From the NCBI RefSeq assembly GCF_045679555.1, contig NC_092092.1, positions 9,953,190 through 10,017,189 on the forward strand: 64,000 bases of DNA, in the 5' to 3' direction. The DNA comes from Salvelinus alpinus. Lineage: Eukaryota; Chordata; Actinopteri; Salmoniformes; Salmonidae. The position numbers were made by a program, and so were the translations under genes. Positions 1-37,763 of the stretch are shown piece after piece. Below the pieces are notes generated by a model. It made no database searches. It was not told where the DNA came from and saw nothing but the letters and a program-made list of their open reading frames with translations. Every line of letters begins with the position of its first letter. Within the stretch, counting starts at the first letter, position 1.

Positions 1-1105
1 TTTACCAGGTAGCCAGGTAGTGGTTATTTACCAGGTAGCGGTTATTTACCAGGTAGTGGTTCTTTTCCAGGTAGTGGTTATTTACCAGGTAGCCAGGTAG
101 TGGTTATTTACCAGGTAGCGGTTATTTACCAGGTAGTGGTTATGTACCAGGTAGTGGTTATGTACCAGGTAGCCAGGTGGGGGTTATTTACCAGGTAGCC
201 AGGTTGGGGTTATTTACCAGGCAGTGGTTATTTAACAAGTGGTTATTTACCAGGTAGTGGCTATTTACCAGTTAGCAGTTATTCACCAGGTAGTGGTTAT
301 TTACCAAGTAGTATTTAACAAGTAGTTATTTGCCAGGTAGTGGATATTTAACAGGTAGTGTTTTTTTTTACCGGTAGTGGTTATTTAACAAGTGGGTATT
401 TACCAGGTAGTGGCTATTTACCAGCTAGTGGTTATTTACCAAGTAGTATTTAACAAGTAGTTATTTGCCAGGTAGTGGATATTTAACAGGTAGTGTTTTT
501 TTTATCGGTAGTGGTTATTTAACAAATGGGTATTTACCAGGTAGTGGGTATTTAACAGGTAGTGGTTATTTACCAGGTAGTGGTTATTTACCAGGTAGCC
601 AGGTAGTGGTTATTTATTAGGTAATGGTTATTTACCAGGTAGCCAGGTAATGGTTATTTACCAGGTAGCCAGGTAGTGGTTATTTAACAAGTGGTTATTT
701 ACCAGGTAGTGGTTATGTACCAGGTAGCCAGGTGGGGGTTATTTACCAGGTAGTGGGTATTTACCAGGTAGTGGTTATTTACCAGGTAGCCAGGTAGTGG
801 CTATTTACCAGGTAGTGGGTATTTACCAGGTAGTGGTTATTTACCAAGTAGTATTTAACAAGTAGTTATTTGCCAGGTAGTGGATATTTAACAGGTAGTG
901 TTTTTTTTACCGGTAGTGGTTATTTAACCAATGGGTGTTTACCAGGTAGTGGGTATTTAACAGGTAGTGGTTATTTACCAGGTAGTGGGTATTTAACAGG
1001 TAGTGGGTATTTACCAGGTAGTGGTTATTTACCAGGTAGTGGTTATTTAACAAGTGGTTATTTACCAGGTAGTGGGTATTTAACAACAGTAATTATAATT
1101 AGGTA
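1..1105. repeat. 18-bp minisatellite array
   Basis: Tandem array with consensus GGTAGTGGTTATTTACCA, mixed with shorter variants such as AGCCAGG insertions and AACAAGTGG units. It runs from the left edge to about 1105 and so probably continues outside the window. Because the unit is 18 bp, stretches stay open and translate as GSGYLP-like repeats, but there is no gene context. It lies beyond the last recognised rnf157 exon, either in the last intron or downstream of the gene. Confidence 0.95.
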
Positions 1106-1246
1106 GAGCAGTCTACAGTGTCAATAGCGTGAGCCTGTGGTTTTAGTTTAGTGAATATCCTCTGACCTACCAGCTAGCCACAGCTATAGCCATACCTATT
1201 CCTCAATGTGCACAGGGCACGAATCCGCATCTGTCCATCCAAAAGG

Positions 1247-27074
<25,828 letters not shown>

Positions 27075-28319
27075 TTCCACAGAAAAGAAAAGCTCAAATT
27101 AACGTACATACCAAGAAAACATTCGCTATTCTCAAAAATCTCTATTGTCTTTAACTTAAACCAGTTCCTGCTGCCGTTTCCATTGTTATTCTTGGTTTAT
27201 GTCCTTGGTTCCCTGCCGTTAGCAGCCGTAGCCTAGTTGTTGTGCTCGTTCTGGGGATTAGTTGTTGTTATTGCTGCTTTATCCAAAGCCCCGTGGGACT
27301 GTCACTGTTTGTTTAGAGGCAGAAAAGCAACAACTGCGTCCCTTTAACAGCAAAGCTATGTATCCATTCACTTAGCGACGCATTCTCCTCTCCACTGCAG
27401 CGCTTTTCGGGGGCCGCTTTGAGGAGGAAAACGAGGTCTCTCCCTATGTAGCACCGTATAACGGTCCACTCGACATCTTTTCTGTTTGTTCTCTCCCGTT
27501 TGTAAGGCCGTGCGGGGATGCTGATGGCTGTCTTTGCTTGGACTCTCCGTGCTCCAACTGTCAAAGAACGAATCTAATGGTGGCTACCCATGACGTCAGG
27601 CACAAATCCGGACTATGGGTTTTGCGCAGTACAATTCAGCAGGCAGGCAGCTCCCGGTTCGCTATAACGTGACCTTCCCCAAATGTGGGAACGAATCACT
27701 GCAATGCTGCAGCAGATGATGGCTTAATAATGCAATGTATAGTGACTGTTACAACGACATGCAGAGCTGCGTAATTATATCTATAAAATTAAATGTGTCT
27801 TTGAAATTTGGACAGAAATAGACAATTTAGGCTACACGCATAATTATTGATAGGCAATTTGGCAAGTATAGGCTTGTATCTGAACTGAACAATGATAAAA
27901 ACAATATGAGAAACTGATAACATAACACGTAGGCTAGATGGCTACAGCGTTGCAGCCTATAATGTGCAAACTGTATGTTTTTGTACAACCTAACGTAGCA
28001 GGCGTAAAATACACTTGAACAATGTTGCTATTTCCACCTTGACATGATCAGTGAGCGTTAACTGTTGTACTATTCCAGTCCTCTATGGGGTACTGTAGGG
28101 CATCGGGAGTAGTTCTGAACCCGCCCACACAGAAAAAGGAAGCTCTGGCGCCGCCATTTCATGTGCAAGGAGTTGAGACAACCGTGTGTGAGGTAGGCTT
28201 GGAAATCGGCAAAACAACATCGAATTTGACCAAAAATAAAGGTTTTAATTGGAAAACAAGTTCCGTACTGTCTGTTTTCGATTTTTAATCGTCTGGCTGT
28301 TTCATTTTGAGGAGCAAAG
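27075..28319. promoter_or_regulatory. Divergent rnf157/srsf2 promoter region
   Basis: About 1.25 kb separates the two start codons, which point away from each other. The rnf157 side (27300-27560) is relatively GC-rich. The srsf2 side has CTCTGGCGCCGCCATTTCAT near 28145, a typical housekeeping-type leader. It must contain both 5' UTRs and promoters; I saw no clear TATA box and cannot place the start sites. Confidence 0.7.
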
Positions 28320-28681
28320 ATGAGCTACGGAAGGCCCCCGCCCGATGTCGAGGGTATGACCTCGCTCAAAGTGGACAATCTCACCTACCGAACTTCTCCT
28401 GAGACACTACGACGAGTTTTCGAGAAGTACGGCCGGGTGGGAGACGTGTACATCCCCCGCGATCGGTACACAAAGGAGAGCCGCGGGTTCGCATTCGTGC
28501 GGTTCCACGATAACCGCGACGCTGAAGACGCAATGGACGCGATGGACGGGGCCTTGCTTGACGGGCGGGAACTGCGAGTCCAGATGGCGCGCTATGGCCG
28601 TCCACCAGACTCTCACTTCGGACGACGAGGCGGCGGTGGACCTCCAAGGAGGCACGGAGGCTATGGTCGCAGGAGCAGGAG
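28320..28681 (+). CDS. srsf2: srsf2 exon 1 (RRM)
   Basis: Start codon follows GGAGCAAAG at 28311-28319. Encodes the RRM and Gly-rich hinge and ends in phase 2 (AGG AGC AGG AG) before GTAAGT. Confidence 0.97.
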
Positions 28682-30189
28682 GTAAGTTATTGGTTCAGTT
28701 TGATTTTTAAAAAAACATCGGAACTAGCAATTGTTGTAACTACAGCAACGATGACGTAACTGGCCAAGTTCAGTCAAAGCTAATCTTCTGTTGACAGATC
28801 TAACGACGGTACAAACACATTTTAATTTTGGGTTAAACAAGATTAAAATCCAGTGTTGCCACATTTCTATGAATTATTTGAAGTAGTTTTCCTTTAAAAA
28901 ATGGTAATTAAGTACCGTAAAACATAAATTAGTAACCCAGGCGCTTATTAGAGATGGCATGTCTATTTCCTTAATGCACACGGGTTTTTCTCATGTGTAG
29001 TTAATTGTTTAATTACAGCATTCACTTCCAGCATTTTTATACATTTTGTAATCTCCTGCACTTATTATTTACATACTGTGCTAAGTTTATTTTGGCTTAG
29101 TAACGTATGTCTCTGGAGAGAAAAAAATCCTGACTGCAATTTCGTCTGTTCTTACTTTCGCCACTAGAGGGCGATTGGCCCTGTTTGTGCTTGTTATTTA
29201 GCTACCAGTTCTCTGCTGTTAGTAGCCAATGGCTAGCAGTTTCTTACTGGCAATTCAAATCGGATGATTGCAATTTGAGTCATTACAAAATTATTTAATT
29301 AAGCATTAAACCTCGTAAACAATACATTTCGATCTGGGTGTTTTATTTGCTAAAATGTGTACCGTTACCTGGCTATTGGCTGCTAACAGCTGAGAACTGC
29401 TTTTTAACTGAAGTTTGACAGTATGTTAAAGTAACTTTCCCGTGTTGATGTGGTGTGGGTGTACCCCAACCGAATAGTGTGGGCATATACCGCCATAAAA
29501 AATATTAACGCAAGTAGACCGCTGATTGGTAAGCTAATCCTCTGAGGAAATTGCCATTTTTGTTTGAGGTACAATTTTGAGGTGGGGTTTTATATTTTTT
29601 TTTTTATGATTTGGCCACAAATAAAAGTGTAGGATGAGTCAACATTATTTGGGTAGGAGTTTTTTTTTATTCCAATTTTTGTTCACTGGACTGCTACTTT
29701 AAACCTAAGCTAACTGGTTGGCAAGTTAATCATTTGCATGGGTTTTTGTCTAGCGAAGTAGTTTGTTTACTTTTTGTAGAGAGTTAGGTACCATGTTTTC
29801 AGTTGAGTTTGTGAGTTGCAAATCTCCAATTAGTCTAGCAAAAGGACAGGGGCTTGTTTAACCCGCGTTGCTGTTCATTTCTCTAGGTAAAGATTTCTCC
29901 ATGTTTCTCCTCTCCCCCCAGTCGTTCGGCCAGCCCCCGTCGGCGCAGACGCAGTCGTTCCCGGAGCAGGAGCCGCTCCCGTGGCCGTGACTACAGCCGC
30001 TCCCGGTCTCGTTCCTACTCTAGATCCCGTTCCAAGTCCCGCACCCCCCGCAAGAGCAAGTCCCCATCTCGGTCGAGGTCCCGTGGTGCTTCCAGGTCCC
30101 GCAGCCCGGCTTCCAACAGAGGCTCCAAATCCAGGTCGAGGTCCAAGAGCATGCCCAAGTCCCCCGAGGACAACGGAACCGACTCTTAG
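28320..30189 (+). CDS. srsf2: SRSF2 (SC35) splicing factor, 2 exons
   Basis: Serine/arginine-rich splicing factor that binds exonic enhancers in the nucleus and recruits U1 snRNP and U2AF. Exons are 28320-28681 and 29922-30189, joined AG+T, giving 209 codons. The start [20 protein letters not shown] is the SRSF2 N-terminus. One RRM lies at about residues 14-92, with RNP2 LKVDNL and RNP1 RGFAFVRF. A Gly/Arg hinge ([20 protein letters not shown]) follows, then an RS domain from about residue 117 to a [10 protein letters not shown] end. Donor GTAAGT follows 28681; the acceptor is a C-rich tract ending at 29921. No lesions. In mammals SRSF2 autoregulates through 3'-UTR splicing, and the 3' flank here may do the same. 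Confidence 0.97.
29922..30189 (+). CDS. srsf2: srsf2 exon 2 (RS domain)
   Basis: Encodes [12 protein letters not shown]-type repeats, then [19 protein letters not shown], and ends [15 protein letters not shown] with TAG at 30187. The long minus-strand frame over it is a shadow. Confidence 0.97.
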
Positions 30190-32660
30190 TAACAACAGCT
30201 CCAACCCGGAGCCATTAAAACGGTACACAAGGAAGGGGAGAAGGGGTGTGACATCACATATATATATGTAAGGATGGTTTGGTTCGTGTAGGAGAGACTA
30301 CAGGGCAGGTTTAGATGCAGTTGGACAGTGTTCTGCAGCCTTGACAGTCTGATATTGAGTGTGACACTTTAGTCTTGTTTAGTCACCAGTGTTGCAGCGT
30401 ACCAGTCAAGACTGCAGAATCCTGACCTTGGGTTGTTGCAGGGGAAACTGTACGATTGTAAACTAGGTTTTAGAACCAGTTCAGAAAGTAGTGCACACAT
30501 CAAGTAACATGCAGTTGCAGGGTACAAAAGTAAAGACAGGAAATAAAGCTGGATATCTGAACACTTGAATGCTTTTATTCAAGTGTGTGGGTGTCTACCA
30601 ATGTTTTACATCCAACCAAACTGACACATCAGCCAACATTAGGATTTTATCTACATGGAAGGTCAGAAGTAAAGTAGGCTAAAATTGTTTACAATATTTA
30701 TAAAATGGGCTTATTATTTTTGAGATGCTATATTTATGGCGGGGTGCTAAAATTAAACATTCGTTTACCTAAATGTGGAATTCTCTCCTCCAAGCTGCGG
30801 TCCTCTTGTCAAACAGAGAGGTGGGGGTGTGGCAGAGATGGCAGTGTGAGAGCAGTTAGTGTGGTGTGACGCGACCCGCCCATGTGACCTGCCTGTTGCT
30901 GAGTTGGTGGGTGCGATGGCGGTTGCTATGGAGCAGGTCGTCAATGGCGACGCATGGTCCGTGCTGTCAGTTGGTGAGGTGTGAGGTGGTGGTGAGGTAC
31001 GGCACTTTCACAGGACCACAGACAGAATTCTGCTGGCTGTACCGCTGTGTCTGTGGTCTCACTGGTGAAGGAGGGAGGACCCCAAGGTTTGTTGTCCAAT
31101 AAATGCCTGAGTAAAAAATAAGCAAACAATTGTGATATTGAGAGGTAGCTTTGGGTTGGGGGCCCTTGGAGTGTGAAGACGACTGACGCTGTTAGGAACT
31201 TATTTCCTACCCACAAGGGAAAGGGTCAGTTCTATACCAGTAACATGGACAATTTACATGTTAAATCGCCATTTAAAAACAGACCGACAAGTCCTCGATG
31301 GAATGGTCGATCTGTACATTTGACTTTAGATTGACACAACTAGACAATCAACTGTTCTCAAACTAGCAGCGTATCATTTGACCGCCACCAACACAGCTTG
31401 TCTTTTCTTTCCAGGTGAGATACGATGGAGACTTCTTCTCTGCGGACGCCAGCCAGATCATAAGTCTGCCAGTGGACACCTCTCTACGCCCCACAGAATA
31501 CTGACCAAAAGGTTATTGTGACTTGGTCTAAAATGATTTATTTGGTTTCAGTTGCCCAGAAAGACTCTACTATATATTTACCAAGGCGATGTAACTCCCA
31601 TGACTAGAGTAGAGGACATGTTTAAAGGTTTTGTGAGGTGTAATCTGGATTTTGTCTTATTGTTAGTGCTGGTTTGTTGCATTTTGATTTGATATTGTTA
31701 ATAAAACATTTTATGGTGAAGTAGCTACAGCTTTTCTCTGTATTTAGTAGTTTTTTATTCTCTACAGACAGATTCTGGTTTGAGTTAACTGTGTTTTTTT
31801 TCTTTTGCAGAGTTGATTTTAGCAAATGGAGAGTGACTAGCCCCTAAATAGTTTCCATTATTTTCTAAGCAAAACCAGTAACATGTAGAGGGAAGTGAAA
31901 AGGAACAATAATAAGTCAATATTGTATCAAATGTCACGTGTTATGTAATTGGTTAACCTGCCTAGCAATGGCTTTTTTTTTTGCCTAATGTATGTATACT
32001 AGATCATTTTTTCTTGCCGTTTATCTGTTATAAGTTTGCTTTCCTGTGAATTCTAACCCTCCTCTCTTGTTATCTTTTGTGCATTAGGCGCAGTTGTGTA
32101 GCAGTTGAGTATTGCTGGTTAGCTGTTAAGGTGCGATGCAGTGCTGATGGTGAGGTGGCAGTGCAGTGGCTGGCGGGGGTGTTGCGGTACCCTGTGAGTG
32201 CCCGGTGCAGTTGTCGCCCGGCGCTCGTCTTGGTGCTACTGCTGCCGTTTGCCTTGTTCTGGTTTGTAAGAGTCAATCACAGCTGTGGTGGTAGATCTGA
32301 TCACGCCATCTCTCCCCCTGTGTTGTTCTCATATGGTCTCTTCCCATTCCTGATGTACAAATACACTCCTCTTTCCCATTCTCTATCCCAACCCTAGCCT
32401 GGTGGAACCAGCCTGTTCGCTGCGTTTTAACGTTTGTTCGATCAAGCTTGTTCCACCAGGCTATCCCAAACCCCCCTCCTACTGTGGTTTAGTCCCTCTG
32501 TTGTGAGCTGGTTGTACATTGTTGATGGAAGAGTCTTATGGCTCGATAGGGGAGGGTTTGATGAAGGGCATTCCTCTAGCTTAACAAATGAATCTGTGGA
32601 TTTTGTGTACCCTCGCAAGATGTCTTGTAACTGCTTTAGGTGAATGCTAATAAACATTTG
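30190..32660 (+). other. srsf2: srsf2 3' flank with poly(A) signals and possible UTR exons
   Basis: AATAAA-type signals occur near 30540, 31096, 31700 and 32648. Pyrimidine-rich AG acceptors precede 30815 (CCTCTTGTCAAACAG), 31414 (TTTTCTTTCCAG) and about 32086. The piece after 31414 reads VRYDGDFFSADASQIISLPV and stops at TGA near 31503, matching no protein I know. I infer alternative 3'-UTR exons of srsf2; a separate small gene is not excluded. Confidence 0.45.
32394..32465. repeat. Palindromic repeat, AGCCTGGTGGAACCA arms
   Basis: TAGCCTGGTGGAACCA at 32396 faces TGTTCCACCAGGCTA at 32449 with a loop of about 38 bp. It could fold as a cruciform; probably a tiny MITE. Confidence 0.8.
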
Positions 32661-33364
32661 TGGTTATTTGATTCACTATTTTGTTACCAGATCTGTCCTA
32701 ACAGTCCTTGAGCCCATCGGCTCCTTCACACCGCTAGCCAATACCCATTAAGTGATTTTCAAACTAGATTCCTCATGAGTTGTTACAGTATACTACAATT
32801 TTAGCAATTCTACACTTCTGAAAATGGAAAAACATGTTTAATATTGTTTAGTCAATGATTGTATTGCTACACCTTGAATGAAGCTGATGGACATATTTAC
32901 CAAATATGTGGCTGCTTTAATATGGGCATCAGCACTCCTCTTTGCTCATCTTCCATTAAACACAAAGTCTATAGGTCTACAGACTTCTTATGTACTTAAA
33001 AGACATTGTGAGACCCTTTACTGTGCACAAGCCAGTTCTTAACACAGTGCTTCCTCTATACCATTGGTTCTCAAACCTTTCCTGTGGGACCTCCATCCGT
33101 TCTATGTATTTGAGCTATTCCAGCGCTGGCACACCTGATTCTGGGTGGGGGGCAGTCATACAACTCAGAATTCCAAGTCAATCTCTGGAATCTTTCTTGA
33201 GCTCCAACTTTGACTTGAAGATCATTGATGATCATGATTAAACCTAGTTTCCCCCCCCCCCCCCCTAGTTGTCTTGAAAGCACCATAGGCATGTGGAGTA
33301 ATGAGTAGGATTCTGTGTTTTCACGTAAAAAAGAGATTGCTTTTGATAACACTTCATCTGCGGC

Positions 33365-33548
33365 AGGTAGCCTAGTGGTTAGAGCGTTGGACTAGTAACC
33401 GAAAGGTTGCAAGATCGAATCCCCGAGCTGACAAGGTAAAAATCTGTCGTTCTGCCCCTGAACAAGGCAGTTAACCCACTGTTCCTAGGCTGTCATTGAA
33501 AATAAGAATTTGTTCTCAACTGACTTGCCTAGTAAAATAAAAAAAATC
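33365..33548 (+). mobile_element. HpaI-family tRNA-derived SINE
   Basis: GGCAGGTAGCCTAGTGGTTA and GAGCGTTGGACTAGTAACCG form the tRNA-like head, GATCGAATCCC the B box, and AAGGCAGTTAACCCACTG carries the HpaI site GTTAAC. The tail is AAGAATTTGTTCTCAACTGA then A-rich. Not a functional tRNA. Confidence 0.9.
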
Positions 33549-33607
33549 TGCCTTCCTAATGAAAACTAGTTTGAAAATTTGAGCATATATTTAATGGAAA
33601 AGAGATG

Positions 33608-33830
33608 TACAGTACCAGTCAAAAGTTTGGATACACATACTCATCCAAGGCATTTTCTTTATTTTTACTATTTTCTGCATTGTAGAATAATAGTGAAGAC
33701 TTAAACTATGAAATAACACATGGGATCATGCAACCAAAAGTCTTAAACAAATGAAAATATTTGAGATTCTTCAAAGTAGCCACCCTTTGCCTTGACAGCT
33801 TTGCACACTCTTGTCATTGGGTGTGTGCCA
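33608..33830 (+). mobile_element. Tc1-like terminal fragment
   Basis: TACAGTACCAGTCAAAAGTT and TGGATACACATACTCATCCA, then GTAGCCACCCTTTGCCTTGA. This is the terminal region of a third Tc1 family; no transposase frame remains. Confidence 0.8.
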
Positions 33831-33883
33831 CTCCAATGCGTGTTGACAACATGGTTTAGCTGTGAAGATTGTTTTGATTTGAG

Positions 33884-34012
33884 AAGGGTCAGTGCTATCC
33901 GGGATCATTGGGAAGTCCCTACATCATTGAAGTTGACATTTAAAACGCTTACGGTGATGGTTTAGTGTAGGGACGTCCCAAGGACCCCGCATAGCACTGA
34001 CCGTTTGAGAAG
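33884..34012. mobile_element. Palindromic MITE
   Basis: GGTCAGTGCTATCCGGGATC at 33887 faces ACCCCGCATAGCACTGACC near 34000, with GTCCCTACAT/GTAGGGACGTCCC inside. Lies shortly upstream of mxra7 exon 1. Confidence 0.8.
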
Positions 34013-34520
34013 TGCGCTCCTCTCACGGCTTTTGGCCGTTCACTGTAACGGGCCATAGACCTGTGCACCGCATCGATTAAGGAAATTACGTTTCTTTTCC
34101 ATGCGTGTCACCGCGGTCAAAGCACCTTTTTATTCCTAAAGCCTTTGTCGCGTTCAATAAAACTGGGAATTCGGATGCATCCGTGTTCAGTGCGTCCATG
34201 ACAACTGGAAACTCGGAAGAAAAAAATATCTCCGACTGGGTAAAATCGTTTTGAACCGTCATCCAAAGAAAATCACCGACGTCATGATTTGACCACGTTT
34301 TGTACGAGTTACCAGTTGACTTGAAAGCACCATACATTCTCCGAGCTACACTAGTGGACACGGTTATCTGTAATATTACAGCAACAAAGCCATCCGGACG
34401 CGGGGAGGCAAACTGGGACTGACTACCACATAAGTGAGAATACCGGGGAGAGGCTCATTTAACAGTATTTCTCCGGGATAGGCTAAGCGGTAGAGCCTAC
34501 AGACAAAAATAGAAGACAAT

Positions 34521-34988
34521 ATGATAAGCAGATCATCTTTTGCTGACTCGAATATTCTACACACTTTCTGTCAGAAACAATGTCATTTAGTTTTATATTG
34601 CCTATTCTCCACGTTTCTTGCTATTATTCTGGTGACCTCATTGTTCAGTAACAACGATACTACTGCTGCAGACTCGTCCTCTGGCTTTGCAGCATCCAAA
34701 GCAGATCACTCAGGGGAGGAGGGCTCTTTGGCGCAGTCCGTGAGAGATGAGGTGAAAACTGGATTAGTTAAATCAGGACCGTCGGTAAATCTTACGGAGA
34801 AATAGGGGACAGTAGCAGGGCTAACCTCTGCGGACAAACCGGAGGAGGACAGTGAATGCCGATTCGTGGGGAAGATAACGGATCCGGTGGCAGCGGACAG
34901 AAGGACAGTTTGGGAGGAGGGGATGCACGCTGCTGAAGTTAGGATCCACGCTGCCGTGCACGAGGAAATGGTGAAATCTGGCATTACG
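34521..34988 (+). pseudogene. mxra7: mxra7 exon 1 with internal stop
   Basis: Open from ATG for 94 codons, TAG at 34803-34805, then about 61 more open codons (KPEEDSECRFVGKITDPVAA through EMVKSGIT) to a GTAATA donor. The continuation past the stop looks like coding sequence, not intron. Confidence 0.7.
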
Positions 34989-35115
34989 GTAATATAATGT
35001 TCTGTATGAGTAGCCTATCCTATTATGTTTAATTATAATATTACTGATGTATCAGAATACACAGTTTCTCATAATATCTCAAAATATTTGCAGCACATCC
35101 AACTAATTTATATGA

Positions 35116-35228
35116 TCAATCAAATGTATTTATAAAGCCCATCTTACATCAGCTGATGTCACAAAGTGCTGTACAGAAACCCAGCCTAAATCCCCAAACA
35201 GCAAGCAATGCAAATGTAGAAGCATGAT
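35116..35228 (-). mobile_element. LINE 3' tail fragment
   Basis: Minus strand carries GCTGTTTGGGGATTTAGGCT, CTGTACAGCACTTTGTGACA and AAATACATTTGATTGATC. Related to the tails at 8700-8825 and 43052-43225. Confidence 0.8.
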
Positions 35229-35702
35229 CACACAGATAGGCTACAAGAGCCGTGGCCAATACATCACACATGTAGAGTACCTCTAATTTAATTAGCCATG
35301 CCCATGCTGCTAGTAGCCAACAAGCTACTTGGAGCATGATTTTCTGAAGTGCACGGTGGGTGGCAGTCCAGTACACTGTGTCTGACTGACTAAACCATCA
35401 CCATAGATACTGAGAGGAAGCACTAAGGTGTCAGCACCTTGCAGGGAAAGAGAAAGGGAGCGGACCTAAGCCTTTGGGAGTGTCAAGGTGACACAAGGGG
35501 AGAGTCAGGTGTCAGGTCAGTATCCTTCTGAGAGAGAGTGGGATAAAGAGGTAAAGCAATGGGGGGAGAAGATAAATAGTGAGGAGTAGAGGAGACTTGG
35601 TGAGAGAGACAGACAGACAAGGGCTAGATCAGCACCTAGCAGATAAAGGGAGAAGTCAAAAACATGAGCTATATAATTGATTTACATAACAAGCTTTGAC
35701 CT

Positions 35703-35930
35703 TATTTACATAAGTATTCAGACCCTTTGCTATGAGACTCGAAAATTGAGCTCAGGTGCATCCTGTTTCCATTGATTATCCTTGAGATGTTTCTCCAATT
35801 TGATTGGATTCCACTTGTGGTAAATTCCATTGATTGGACATGATTTGGAAATGCACACACACCTGTCTATATAAGGTCCCACAGTTGACACAGTGCATGT
35901 CAGAGCAAAAACCAAGCCATAAGGTCAGGG
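35703..35930 (+). mobile_element. Tc1-like 5' fragment
   Basis: TTTACATAAGTATTCAGACC, TTGAGCTCAGGTGCATCCTG, TATAAGGTCCCACAGTTGAC and GTGCATGTCAGAGCAAAAAC. Typical 5' region of another Tc1-like family; no catalytic domain. Confidence 0.85.
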
Positions 35931-36165
35931 GTCCTAAGAGACCACTTATGCTGCTTGTGCCTGGAGCCGGCCCTGAGTCCAATGTTTCTCAACCTCACTT
36001 TCTCCTTCCATCTCTCTCTCTCTGTCTCTCTTCCTCTCTCTCTTCATCTCTGACAGTCTGGCCAACAGTGCTGGAACTCAAACCCCGCCTCAGCGCCGGT
36101 AGACATTCCAGGAAGAGACTTTGGTCACCTACAGTTCCCTGAGGGGTGGTCTTTTCTCTTAGCAG

Positions 36166-36267
36166 ATATGGAAGAAGTGGACGCAGAATGTGCACCCATG
36201 AAATACGCCCCCAGAATGCAGCGGACCAGCCAGATGGAGAAGATGAGGAGCTGGAGGAGGAACAAAG
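36166..36267 (+). pseudogene. mxra7: mxra7 exon 2, frame broken
   Basis: Acceptor TCTTAGCAG precedes it; donor GTTTGT follows AACAAAG. The first half matches in the MKYAP frame and the second half (DEELEEEQR) in a different frame. Its 5' phase also does not fit exon 1, so another exon or lesion may lie between. Confidence 0.75.
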
Positions 36268-36370
36268 GTTTGTACTGGACTGGGCAGCATCTCAATACTC
36301 TGACGTGGCTTCCTCTCCTAGTCTCCTCTCCTTTCCACTTATTTAAGTGCCACTGCTTACCAGCAGTAAC

Positions 36371-36784
36371 TGGCCATGTCCGAATACCCATACTTGTGTT
36401 CTAAATAGTAGGCTTTTTGGGTATGCCAAAATATGTTTTATAGGATGTGAGATTTAGAAAATGTAGTAAACTATAAAGGCCAGGATGTCATACTAATTTC
36501 AGCTTTTCATCTGGTAGAATTTGCTGCACACTATTGAGGAAGACAATAGTCAAACATGCGTTTGACAACAGCTAATTATCCGAATAGTGAATGCGGCGGG
36601 GAACAAGCGCCATTTTGCATTACATGACGCCTTCTCAGTATGAATGAGCTTAGAATGTTCATCTTTGTTGCTTACTGCATACATTGTTACTAAAAAGTAT
36701 GTTCTAAATACTATGTAGTATGATTAGTACACAGTATGTAGATTTCGGATGTAGTAGACAAGACAGATTTCAGACACGGCCATT
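36371..36784. mobile_element. MITE with TGGCCATGTCCGAA ends
   Basis: TGGCCATGTCCGAATACCCA on the left and TTTCAGACACGGCCA on the right are inverted copies. The interior has GTACACAGTATGTAG and AAGTATGTTCTAAATACTA. Confidence 0.8.
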
Positions 36785-37089
36785 GTAAATAGTCTTTCCA
36801 ACTCAGTATAACCCTCTCCTGTCCAGTGTCCTCTGCTACCTTACAACCCCTCTCCCTTTCTCCAAGCGTCAGTGTGTGTCAGTGAGTGTTGTCTCTGTGA
36901 GGTGATTTTGCTTAGCAGCTACTTCTATCCACGGCACCACTGGGGACTTAGGACTGACCAGGGCTCCGAAAACAAGGTGAAAGAAAGAAAGAGAAGGAAA
37001 CGCCCCAACGAGTTGAGGGAGAAACACAAATCAGACCTTGGATCAGTGTTGGAGGGCAGCTTCATTTTACTCCAGCAGAAACCCAGGCT

Positions 37090-37712
37090 TTGTATTTAGA
37101 GACCCACCCAGGCCTGGTGTCTGTCTGTAACATCTGTATTCAGAGACCCACCCAGGCCTGGTGTCTGTCTGTAACATCTGTATTCAGAGACCCACCCAGG
37201 CCTGGTGTCTGTCTGTAACATCTGTATTCAGAGACCCACCCAGGCCTGGTGTCTGTCTGTAACATCTGTATTCAGAGACCCACCCAGGCCTGGTGTCTGT
37301 CTGTAACATCTGTATTCAGAGACCCACCCAGGCCTGGTGTCTGTCTGTAACATCTGTATTCAGAGACCCACCCAGGCCTGGTGTCTGTCTGTAACATCTG
37401 TATTCAGAGACCCACCCAGGCCTGGTGTCTGTCTGTAACATCTGTATTCAGAGACCCACCCAGGCCTGGTGTCTGTCTAACATCTGTATTCAGAGACCCA
37501 CCCAGGCCTGGTGTCTGTCTGTAACATCTGTATTCAGAGACCCACCCAGGCCTGGTGTCTGTCTGTAACATCTGTATTCAGAGACCCACCCAGGCCTGGT
37601 GTCTGTCTGTAACATCTGTATTCAGAGACCCACCCAGGCCTGGTGTCTGTCTGTAACATCTGTATTCAGAGACCCACCCAGGCCTGGTGTCTGTCTGTAA
37701 CATCTGTATCCT
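37090..37712. repeat. 44-bp minisatellite, about 14 copies
   Basis: Unit AGAGACCCACCCAGGCCTGG then TGTCTGTCTGTAACATCTGT and ATTC, nearly identical between copies; one copy has lost GTCTG-type bases near 37480. It lies in the mxra7 intron and ends 17 bp before the terminal-exon acceptor. There are no unique spacers. Confidence 0.97.
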
Positions 37713-37729
37713 GCTCTCTATTTCTGCAG

Positions 37730-37763
37730 GGTAGAGTTCACCACTGACTTTACCTCTCTGTAA
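37730..37763 (+). pseudogene. mxra7: mxra7 short-isoform terminal exon
   Basis: TTTCTGCAG acceptor, then VEFTTDFTSL and TAA. Intact and in phase with EEEQR of exon 2. It directly follows a 44-bp minisatellite. Confidence 0.8.

Noticed and set aside
29875-30271. Gly/Pro-rich frames over srsf2 exon 2
   Set aside because: Shadow frames of the RS-domain coding sequence.
33365-33440. tRNA-like sequence (also 23767 and 60738)
   Set aside because: The A and B boxes belong to tRNA-derived SINEs; the full cloverleaf is not preserved and SINE tails follow.
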